6,965 nucleotides of DNA from an uncultured bacterium (GTDB taxonomy: Bacteria; Patescibacteriota; Microgenomatia; UBA1406; GWC2-37-13): NCBI GenBank assembly GCA_937914905.1, contig CALESU010000194.1, forward strand, positions 1-6,965, read 5' to 3'. A program made the position numbers and the translations under genes. The notes beneath the pieces are model-generated. The model did no database searches. It was not told the DNA's origin and worked only from the letters and a program-made list of their open reading frames with translations. Shown one piece after another: positions 1-6,273 of this stretch (position 1 is the stretch's first letter; each line of letters opens with the position of its first letter).

Positions 1-1184
1 TTATTTTTACACCCGTCATTGCACTTACCCTCTTACTTCCTTTTCCAGCCCATACGAATATCTATGAACGGTTTTTGGCTTGGATTGCTCGCGTGAGAAA
101 TAAATCGTTCGTGACGCCAGAGATGATCGCTTACTTGAAAAGGGTTACCCTGCATGGAGTACTTCTGGGATCTCTCACCGTACTTCTCACTTTCTTATTC
201 ATGCCCTATACATTTATTGAATATGATCGATTTATGCGCGACATATTGTTGCAAGTTCAGATGAACAGTAATCCGTACATTTTTCCTTATACATTGCAAT
301 ATGTAGGAACTCATCCCTATGTATATTATCTAACTCATATTTTCAAATGGGGTTTAGGGCCTTTGATAACTTCTTTTGCTGGTATTGGATTGGTGTCTTT
401 GGGAATAAATGGGATTCGCTCAATACGAAAGAGTGAAAAACGATCTATGGAATTATGGTTGCCTCTATTTCTTGTCTTTCTGTTCTACCTTCTCTTTTTT
501 ATCATTATCGGTAAATCTTCGGTCAAATTTATGCGATATCTTCTTCTTATGTATCCCTTTTTTGCTCTCTTGGCAGGAAATGGTGCTTTTCAACTTGCAC
601 AGTTCACCAATCGATTCTTCAATAGAAATCAGATACGTTTGAGAATTTCGTACGGAGTAATTTGTACGATTGCTTTCCTCTGGACACTCCCCTTTCTCAT
701 GATCACCACAAGCCCTAATACCCGCGTACAAGCGACTCAATGGATTAATGAGAATATTCCACAGGGTTCGGTCCTTGCGGTCGAGCACTGGGATGATCGG
801 GTCCCTATGTATGATCCCGGGAATTATCAATATGAGGAAATGACTTTGTATGACATTCCTGACGATGACAGAAAATGGGAGTTACTGAGTGAAAAACTGG
901 ATCGAACAGATTACATCATTATTGCATCAAATAGGCTCTATACGCCCCTACAACGGTTACAAGAATGTGGCGAGCATGGAAGATGCTATCCACGAACTGC
1001 ACAGTATTATCGCTCCTTATTTTCAGGAAATGGGAAATTTGTGAAAGTTGCAGAGTTTACTTCGTATCCCCGTTTGCATATTTTTGGGAGACAGATCACT
1101 CTCGTAGATGACGGTGCGGATGAATCCTTCACGGTTTACGATCACCCCAAAATAATGATTTTTAAGAAGAAAATCCCCTTATAA
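1..1184 (+). CDS. GT39-like (PMT/ArnT-type) membrane glycosyltransferase, 5'-truncated by the window edge
   Basis: The reading frame is open from the first complete codon (base 3) to a TAA at 1182-1184, so the start lies off the window; 393 residues are visible. They hold about five hydrophobic helices (visible residues about 48-70, 117-137, 151-170, 175-195, 214-235) and then a soluble C-terminal domain of about 155 residues. The stretch KSSVKFMRYLLLMYPFFALLAG (shown here only as a landmark, K171 onward) matches the late-helix 'K-x-x-R-Y-x-x-x-x-x-P' signature of GT-C enzymes of the GT39/PMT_2 group. These enzymes move a sugar from a polyprenyl-phosphate donor onto an acceptor at the outer face of the membrane. 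The N-terminal loop with the catalytic acidic residue is outside the window, so activity cannot be judged. Two cysteines six residues apart (C322, C328) lie in the probably external tail and could form a disulfide. A TTG at 75 is in frame but internal. Family call is likely; acceptor and donor are unknown. Confidence 0.8.
   Translation, partial: IFTPVIALTLLLPFPAHTNIYERFLAWIARVRNKSFVTPEMIAYLKRVTLHGVLLGSLTVLLTFLFMPYTFIEYDRFMRDILLQVQMNSNPYIFPYTLQYVGTHPYVYYLTHIFKWGLGPLITSFAGIGLVSLGINGIRSIRKSEKRSMELWLPLFLVFLFYLLFFIIIGKSSVKFMRYLLLMYPFFALLAGNGAFQLAQFTNRFFNRNQIRLRISYGVICTIAFLWTLPFLMITTSPNTRVQATQWINENIPQGSVLAVEHWDDRVPMYDPGNYQYEEMTLYDIPDDDRKWELLSEKLDRTDYIIIASNRLYTPLQRLQECGEHGRCYPRTAQYYRSLFSGNGKFVKVAEFTSYPRLHIFGRQITLVDDGADESFTVYDHPKIMIFKKKIPL
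1179..1184. other. Shared palindromic stop codons of two converging genes
   Basis: The bases TTATAA are their own reverse complement. On the plus strand TAA at 1182-1184 ends the glycosyltransferase; on the minus strand TAA (1179-1181) ends the epimerase. The core extends to the 8-bp palindrome CTTATAAG (1178-1185). The two coding regions overlap by six bases with no room for a terminator between them. Confidence 0.95.
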
Positions 1185-2225
1185 GAATTTTTTGATAAGC
1201 CCAATTGCCCCCTGTTTCCATGGGACTCGATGCGATACTCCACTTTGCCCTTCAAAATCATGCACGTGATCTAAATACCATTGGTAATTTTTGAGCAGAG
1301 CTTGCTTGTTTGAGAATCGAGGCTTAAAGCCGAGCTTTCGTTCTGCTTTTTCGATAGAGACAAAAGAATCTTTTGAAGCCGTCTCGTAAACCCACGCATA
1401 GAGTGGTGATATATGTAGTGCTTCCAATACTCGAAGCACGCTAATGACAATACCCGCGGGAGTTCCTATGATTTTTTTTCCAAATCCCGCTTTGTCTAAT
1501 ACGGCTTGATAATCTTCCTTCATGGTTGTGAATTGTTTTGCACCAATATTAAACACGTCATCAACTTGCTTTTCAGGAAGAGTCATACAAGCAAATATCG
1601 CATCGTTTAAATCGTCAACATCCAGAAGCTGATATTGATTGTTTCCACTCCCAATCATAGGGAAATGGTGCCCCGTGCGAGCCCAGTCATAGAGAAGCGC
1701 AAAAACTCCCAAGCGTTCCGGTCCCACAAATGATTTGGGGCGAAGAATGCTGGCCACCAATCCTTTTTTCCGTGCAGCGATACATGCTTTTTCTGCTTCA
1801 ATTTTCGCGTGTCCGTACGGCCCCACACCAATCATTTCATCATCTTCATACAGCGGGTGGTGATCAGGAACGCCGTACACCGCAGTCGAAGAAATATGTA
1901 TGAATCTTTTGACGCCTTGCGTGATTGCGGAATTGATGACATTGTGTGTGCCATCAATATCTGTGGAATAAATATCCTCTTTTGAATAGAGAGGGAGAGC
2001 GGCGGCGCAGTGAATGACAATATTTGCGCCTTTCATCGATTCTTGGAGCTTTTTCTTATCTCGAATATCCCCTATTACCGCAGTAATCTTGTCCTGGCAA
2101 TCCACATACTCAAATGGAGTAAGGTCGTACGAGACGATTTGATACTGCTTTTTGAGCAAAAAACGAATGAGATTGATACCCAAAAAACCAGATCCTCCGG
2201 TGATAAATACGGTTTTCATACTCAT
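1179..2225 (-). CDS. NAD-dependent epimerase/dehydratase (extended SDR family)
   Basis: This 348-residue protein is a full-length extended short-chain dehydrogenase, the family of UDP-galactose 4-epimerase and of nucleotide-sugar and sterol dehydrogenases. Visible marks in order: the NAD-binding glycine motif TGGSGFLG at 9-16, an acidic residue ending strand 2 (D34) that favours NAD over NADP, GDIRD at 52-56, HCAA at 72-75, the SSTAVYG serine/threonine motif at 112-118, and the catalytic YxxxK as Y137-GHA-K141. The C-terminal half (RPKSFVGPERLG, then DVDDL at 202-206) is the substrate-binding part. It ends in a short basic, partly hydrophobic tail (HRVPWKQGAIGLIKKFL) that could lie on a membrane. 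The start overlaps the upstream CBS gene stop as ATGA, implying translational coupling; M3 is an alternative start. The exact sugar cannot be told from sequence; a 3-beta-hydroxysteroid-type or 4-epimerase role are both possible, and nearby glycosyltransferase coding favours nucleotide-sugar work. Confidence 0.88.
   Translation of the reverse strand: MSMKTVFITGGSGFLGINLIRFLLKKQYQIVSYDLTPFEYVDCQDKITAVIGDIRDKKKLQESMKGANIVIHCAAALPLYSKEDIYSTDIDGTHNVINSAITQGVKRFIHISSTAVYGVPDHHPLYEDDEMIGVGPYGHAKIEAEKACIAARKKGLVASILRPKSFVGPERLGVFALLYDWARTGHHFPMIGSGNNQYQLLDVDDLNDAIFACMTLPEKQVDDVFNIGAKQFTTMKEDYQAVLDKAGFGKKIIGTPAGIVISVLRVLEALHISPLYAWVYETASKDSFVSIEKAERKLGFKPRFSNKQALLKNYQWYLDHVHDFEGQSGVSHRVPWKQGAIGLIKKFL
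2222..2225 (-). other. ATGA stop-start overlap, CBS gene to epimerase gene
   Basis: The minus-strand sequence ATGA holds the start ATG of the epimerase (2223-2225) and the TGA of the CBS gene (2222-2224). Such a 4-bp overlap usually means re-initiation by the same ribosome, so the two products are made together. The preceding 20 bases contain no strong Shine-Dalgarno, which supports dependence on upstream translation. Confidence 0.85.
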
Positions 2226-3310
2226 GTCTTAGACCGCACTTCTCGCATCACGTCTTTGATCTCCTGGAGAAGTCGAGAGAAATCTTTTCCTTCTCGTGTG
2301 ATTACCAAAGGACTCCCTTTTTGCACTTGGAGATGAACTTGGATCTTAAAAAGCGTGTCTTTCCGTTCACTTTGATATACGATCAACCCTCCAGTCACAT
2401 CGCTTGTTTCTTGCATGAATTTTTTGACATATTCAGCAAATGCTTTAAAGGTGACTTTATGCTTCCTGAGGAGAGTATCCGCTGAAATTTCTAAAGGTTT
2501 TTTGATAATATCATCTCTCAAAAGATCAAGAAGATCTCGTGAAGTGACAATTCCGACTGGGCGAGACTCTTCATCAACAATAATGAGACTTCCGATTTCT
2601 TTTGCAAGAATCTCCTCCAAAGCGTCGTGCACTGTATCAGTGAGTTTCATTTTCAAAACGGTAGTCTTCGCGTAGTTTTTCACCGGAGTGTCAACAAATC
2701 GTGGTCTCTCTCCTTTTCTCCCTTTTTGCGTTCTTCTTCCTGGGGCAAGAAGATACGGAATAAGATCATAATGACTCAATATTCCTCTTAACTTTCCATG
2801 CTCATCGACAACGACTATTTTTGAAGTTTTGTAATCTTTAAAGAGGGAAATTGCCGCGGAAATGGGATCCGTCATTTTGACCGTGATTACCAAGCCTTTT
2901 TGGGTGTGCGAAATCTGAGACAAGGTGAGTTTTGATACTTCAAAATCTTTCATGTATGCAAGAATGCGGCGCGCGGAGGTTATTCCAACAAATCGCTCTT
3001 CTTCATCAAATACCGGAAGATAATGAATTTTCGATTCATTCATAAGCTTAACTATGCGCGCAATACTGTCCGTTTGTCCAATATGAGGAGGATGAAATAA
3101 CGCATTGGCAACCTTTGTATTTCCGTCATATGCCGATGACTTAATGAGAGTGTAATACGGATTAATTACCCCTACAAATTTTTCTTTATCGTCAAAAATG
3201 AATGCAGCATCATGCGAACTTTTCAATTTAGAAATTACTGCAGAAAGTTGATCGGTGGGACTCGCTTTGATAATGCCCGTCTTCTTGACTATCGTCTCAA
3301 AGTGTTTCAT
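2222..3310 (-). CDS. Four-CBS-domain protein with a C-terminal HPF/RaiA-like domain
   Basis: This 362-residue soluble protein has four CBS repeats (roughly 8-57, 65-120, 127-188, 208-268), which would pair into two Bateman modules that bind adenosine compounds such as AMP, ATP or SAM. The ribose-phosphate signature G-h-x-S/T-x-x-D is intact in CBS3 (GILSHYDL, 176-183) and CBS4 (GIVTSRDL, 253-260) but lacks the aspartate in CBS1 (GVINPYYT) and CBS2 (GITSARRI). A basic linker, GRRTQKGRKGERPR at 191-204 (seven K/R in 14), separates CBS3 from CBS4. Residues about 280-362 read as helix, strand, strand, strand, helix, with a closing 'DFSRLLQEIKDVMREVRSK', which resembles the S30AE/HPF fold; this is pattern matching, not a search. 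The gene begins 42 bp after pmbA with no clear ribosome binding site and ends in the ATGA shared with the epimerase gene. Four CBS repeats are near certain; the C-terminal assignment is moderate, and the role (energy-sensing ribosome factor) is inference. Confidence 0.85.
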   Translation of the reverse strand: MKHFETIVKKTGIIKASPTDQLSAVISKLKSSHDAAFIFDDKEKFVGVINPYYTLIKSSAYDGNTKVANALFHPPHIGQTDSIARIVKLMNESKIHYLPVFDEEERFVGITSARRILAYMKDFEVSKLTLSQISHTQKGLVITVKMTDPISAAISLFKDYKTSKIVVVDEHGKLRGILSHYDLIPYLLAPGRRTQKGRKGERPRFVDTPVKNYAKTTVLKMKLTDTVHDALEEILAKEIGSLIIVDEESRPVGIVTSRDLLDLLRDDIIKKPLEISADTLLRKHKVTFKAFAEYVKKFMQETSDVTGGLIVYQSERKDTLFKIQVHLQVQKGSPLVITREGKDFSRLLQEIKDVMREVRSKT

Positions 3311-3352
3311 AGACTTAATTTAGTAATGAATAACGGCAGAAATAAACTCGGA

Positions 3353-4687
3353 TTAAAATAATGTCGCACTAGAAAAATGCCAATTTTTGATATGTACCGT
3401 GGGTGCAAGTCCAATAAGCTCTCCTTCAAAGCTGGCAAGCTGGGTAAGTTTGTTTTCGATCGATACCACATTATTGAGAGCTTCGGGGATACTTTGATTG
3501 AACCTCATATTTTTCAACGGTTTGGTAACTTTACCATTTTCTATGAGGAAAGTCCCGTCTCGAGTCATGCCGGTAATATTGAGCGCTTTGGGGTTGAGAA
3601 CACGCACATACCATAATCTTGTGACGAGAATTCCTTTCTTGATTCCCGCAATCAGCTCGTCTCTCGTCTTATCTCCAGGGGCCAAATACAGATGTAGCGG
3701 GATAGGTCCCATGGTGTTTGGTGCAGGGAGTGCGTGTCCGGTGTTATCCGCGTGGAATTTATTTGCGTGATACGAATCGTAACAAACATTCTTTAAGATC
3801 CCCTTTTCGATTATGGTCAATTTTTTCTTGGGATATCCTTCATAATCAAACGGCATGGGAAATACCAATTCATGAAAGGGATCATCGAAGATGGTGACAT
3901 TTTCTCCGAACACCTTCTCCCCCATTTTTCCTGAAAGGCAACTTGCCTGTTCATGATACATGCGCGCATTCGGGCCATAAAATTGGAAAAATGCCATAAG
4001 TTCTGAGACTGCTTGCGGTTCCAAAATGACATCGTATGCACCTGGCTCTCCCGCTTCAGGATCTTTACTTTCCAGAGTTTTGGTGACAGCGATAGTCGCG
4101 ATCTTAGGTGCATCAATGTCTTGCGTGGTTTTTCCCACATCTGCAGCAAATCCGCTTGATGTTTTACCAAGAACAATTGTTGAAAGATTGCATGAAGCGC
4201 CCTTATGATAGCTAAAAAGACCCAGAGAGTTTGCCACAACTAGCTCGCTGACTTCGTTTGCGTATGCGCCAGAACCCACAAGCCCTGCTTGTTTGGCTTT
4301 TGCAATGATTGTCGCAACGCCACTTGCAAGTTCAGATTCTGTTGCAAATACACAGGTTTCAGAAATGTCACTTCCTTTGGATGGCTTCGGAAGTGAGACA
4401 AAATCAGGATCAGGCTCTTGGACGTGAGCAAGTTCAATTGCTTTTGCAACAACTTTCTTCAATGCCTCAGGTTCAAAACTATTGGTCGATGCGACACCAA
4501 TTTTGTTATCGATAATGACCCGAACCGAAACACCCAGATCTTGCCATGCCATATTTTGATGGATTTCGTTATTGGCAAAACGGGTGAGCATGTGTCCTCC
4601 CACAGAAAGAAGCACTTCCATCTGATCTGCGCTTGAGAGAGCAAGGACTTGATTTGCGATTTGTTTGAGTTTTTCTTTTCCGAGCAT
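3353..4687 (-). CDS. pmbA: PmbA/TldE, TldD-partner subunit of the TldD/TldE protease
   Basis: A 444-residue protein, close to the roughly 450 usual for PmbA (TldE). In the known E. coli system TldE pairs with TldD to form a heterodimeric metalloprotease that digests unfolded peptides and matures microcin B17; TldE itself carries no metal site. Consistent with that, where TldD has HExxxH this protein has 'LEPQAVSELMAFF' (about residue 222-234), without the histidines. The C-terminal region shows the typical TldE block with GMTRDGTFLIENGK (373-386) and the following MRFNQSI. I chose the ATG at 4685-4687 (MLGKEKLKQIAN), which matches normal PmbA starts. The frame stays open upstream to a GTG at 4736-4738, but that extension is simply a translation of the palindromic repeat and is not counted. 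No Shine-Dalgarno is visible (the leader is ACGATAAAAATAAT). It follows tldD by 77 bp in the same direction, as expected for subunits of one complex. Confidence 0.92.
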   Translation of the reverse strand: MLGKEKLKQIANQVLALSSADQMEVLLSVGGHMLTRFANNEIHQNMAWQDLGVSVRVIIDNKIGVASTNSFEPEALKKVVAKAIELAHVQEPDPDFVSLPKPSKGSDISETCVFATESELASGVATIIAKAKQAGLVGSGAYANEVSELVVANSLGLFSYHKGASCNLSTIVLGKTSSGFAADVGKTTQDIDAPKIATIAVTKTLESKDPEAGEPGAYDVILEPQAVSELMAFFQFYGPNARMYHEQASCLSGKMGEKVFGENVTIFDDPFHELVFPMPFDYEGYPKKKLTIIEKGILKNVCYDSYHANKFHADNTGHALPAPNTMGPIPLHLYLAPGDKTRDELIAGIKKGILVTRLWYVRVLNPKALNITGMTRDGTFLIENGKVTKPLKNMRFNQSIPEALNNVVSIENKLTQLASFEGELIGLAPTVHIKNWHFSSATLF

Positions 4688-4699
4688 ATTATTTTTATC

Positions 4700-4755
4700 G
4701 TCATCCCCACGAAAGTGGGGATCTCGAGAGATTCCCACTCGCAGGCGGGAATGAC
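4700..4755. repeat. 56-bp imperfect palindromic repeat (REP-like) between tldD and pmbA
   Basis: The element is bounded by inverted ends GTCAT (4700-4704) and ATGAC (4751-4755). It contains a perfect 8-bp hairpin ATCCCCAC-GAAA-GTGGGGAT (4703-4722) and a second hairpin with arms ATTCCC (4731-4736) and GGGAAT (4747-4752). The inner arms can instead pair with each other: GTGGGGATCT (4715-4724) with AGATTCCCAC (4729-4738), one G-T wobble, loop CGAG. So two side hairpins and one central hairpin exclude each other. It looks like the 'GTCATTCCCGC...GCGGGAATGAC' class of dispersed intergenic palindromes seen in many bacterial genomes; that comparison is from memory. Only one copy is in the window. 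In the polycistronic mRNA it would fold just upstream of the pmbA start and could affect mRNA decay or the TldD:PmbA ratio. It is not a classical terminator: no U-run follows on the transcribed strand. Confidence 0.8.
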
Positions 4756-4764
4756 ACTAATAAC

Positions 4765-6273
4765 TTACCAATTCACTACTCCAATTTTTACTTTTCGAAA
4801 CCGTGCAGGGCTTGCGCCATGCCCCGTATACATGACTTGACTTGGTTGACCTTTGCCACAATTTGGCGTGCCCCACACCGTCCATTCATTTCGTCCACAG
4901 ATTGCGTCACATGAATTCCAGAAGCTTGGTGTGATCCCTTGATAGGTGGGGTTTTTGAGCATTCTTCCTTTTTTACCGTTTTTGATCTCCCAACCAATCT
5001 CAGTACCAAACTGAAAATTGTACCGTTTGTCATCAATACTCCATGATCTGTTGGTAGACATGAGAATCCCATATTCAGTGTCTTTAATAAGAGAATCTAA
5101 TGTCCATGCTTTTCCTGTTCCCTCTTCCCCACCGGGTTCAAGATTGATATTCGTCATGCGAATCATCGGAAGCCTACTCCATGAAGATGCCCGAACCGTG
5201 CCGTTTGATGGTTTGTTATACCGAGGATTTATCTCATGGAGCTTTCCTATGGTGTCTCGTGAGGTGATGTAATCTTCGAATTTCCCTTTTTTTACTAAAT
5301 ACGTCCTCTGTGCAGGAACTCCTTCATCGTCAAAGCCAAATGTTCCCAAACCTCCTGGAATGGTAGCGTCAGCAGTTAGATTCACGATCGGAGAGCCATA
5401 TTGAAAATCAAATAGTTTTTCAGGAGTGAGAAAACTCGTTCCTGCGTAAGACGCTTCGTAGCCAAGCACCCGATCAAGCTCGACCGCATGTCCACAACTT
5501 TCATGAATCTGGAGCGCGAGTTGATTTCCGTCTAAAATAAGGTCGAATTCTCCACTGGGACACAGGTCTGCCGTCAACAAATCCACCGCCTCTTGCCCCA
5601 CGCGTGGAGCATGTTTTGCAAGTTCAAGTTCTCGAACGAGCTCAAATCCTCGTGTCTGGTTTTGTCCTCGAAATGAGTTTGGATATGAGCGATTTTGAAA
5701 TTCTGCGCCTTCCACAGCTGAGGTTTCAATTCCGGCTCCCGTCCAAATTATTTCTTGGTCTATCCGTGAACCGTTTGTTGCAACAAAGTATTTTTTTTCT
5801 CGATTTGCGTGGTAAGAGGCTTGGCTTATTGCAATGTTGGGACTCACGCGCTGTGCTTTATCTGCCTCAAGAAGGATTTTGAGCTTCTCCTCAATGGAGA
5901 CGGCAAACGGATCTTCGACTATGGGTGTTTTATACGAACCGACCACGGGTTTCGTATTGTCTAGTTGGACGTCTTTTGATTTATGCGGAAGTGACGCTTC
6001 ACAAATTGCCAACGCTTTTTTGATCGTCGTATCAACCCCTTCTTTCGACATATCGTAGGATGCAGAAAATCCCCAAACTCCATCTTTCAAAATCCGTACA
6101 TTGTATCCTGATGAAGTAGATGAGGTGAGAGCTTCCACGACACCATCTTTTGTGGCGATTTCTTCTGATTCTTGTTCGACGATGCGAACATCTGCGTACG
6201 TTACTGAGGAAGGGATAAGAGAGAGGATATGTTCAGCACGCTTCAGCATAGGATCATTATACCGCACAATCAT
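4765..6273 (-). CDS. tldD: TldD, catalytic metal-binding subunit of the TldD/TldE protease
   Basis: A 502-residue TldD (the E. coli protein is about 480). The zinc-protease motif HExxxH is present as H257-E258-S-C-G-H262, in the typical run LQIHESCGHAVELDRVLG. The third metal ligand expected from the TldD structure is present near the C-terminus in the NCGKGQP motif (C472). Before it lie the N-terminal TldD/PmbA domain (about 25-75, YADVRIVEQESEEIATKDG and GVWGFSAS) and the central block GTFGFDDEGVPAQRT (310-323). All residues needed for activity therefore look intact. The start chosen, ATG at 6271-6273, overlaps the pyrE stop as ATGA. An in-frame ATG at 6247-6249 (MLKRAEHILSLI) looks more like usual TldD N-termini, so the true protein may be eight residues shorter. 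With PmbA it should form a cytoplasmic peptidase that admits only unfolded chains; substrates in this organism are unknown and no peptide-antibiotic gene is visible. Confidence 0.95.
   Translation of the reverse strand: MIVRYNDPMLKRAEHILSLIPSSVTYADVRIVEQESEEIATKDGVVEALTSSTSSGYNVRILKDGVWGFSASYDMSKEGVDTTIKKALAICEASLPHKSKDVQLDNTKPVVGSYKTPIVEDPFAVSIEEKLKILLEADKAQRVSPNIAISQASYHANREKKYFVATNGSRIDQEIIWTGAGIETSAVEGAEFQNRSYPNSFRGQNQTRGFELVRELELAKHAPRVGQEAVDLLTADLCPSGEFDLILDGNQLALQIHESCGHAVELDRVLGYEASYAGTSFLTPEKLFDFQYGSPIVNLTADATIPGGLGTFGFDDEGVPAQRTYLVKKGKFEDYITSRDTIGKLHEINPRYNKPSNGTVRASSWSRLPMIRMTNINLEPGGEEGTGKAWTLDSLIKDTEYGILMSTNRSWSIDDKRYNFQFGTEIGWEIKNGKKGRMLKNPTYQGITPSFWNSCDAICGRNEWTVWGTPNCGKGQPSQVMYTGHGASPARFRKVKIGVVNW
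6270..6273 (-). other. ATGA stop-start overlap, pyrE to tldD
   Basis: The pyrE TGA (6270-6272) overlaps the upstream tldD ATG (6271-6273) on the minus strand. A run AAAAGGGG abuts this ATG directly, too close to act as a normal Shine-Dalgarno. If tldD instead starts at 6249 the genes are separated by 20 bp and the overlap is accidental. Confidence 0.6.

Noticed and set aside
75..77. TTG as start of the plus-strand glycosyltransferase
   Set aside because: The frame is open through base 3 with hydrophobic, family-like sequence upstream, so this TTG is an internal leucine and the real start is off the window.
3817..4239. A 140-codon minus-strand frame inside pmbA
   Set aside because: It is a shifted frame of pmbA, whose own frame carries the recognisable domain throughout; no sign of a frameshift.
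4700..4755. CRISPR unit or rho-independent terminator
   Set aside because: Only one copy with no spacers, so not a CRISPR array; stems lack a following U-run on the transcript strand, so not a standard terminator.
6256..6261. TATAAT on the minus strand, a -10-like hexamer just before the second tldD ATG
   Set aside because: No -35-like hexamer at 16-18 bp, and it lies only 6 bp from that ATG, too near for an ordinary leader; likely chance.
2222..6272. Recoded UGA (code 25, as in Gracilibacteria/Absconditabacteria)
   Set aside because: TGA ends both the CBS gene and pyrE at ATGA overlaps, and no gene needs TGA read as glycine.
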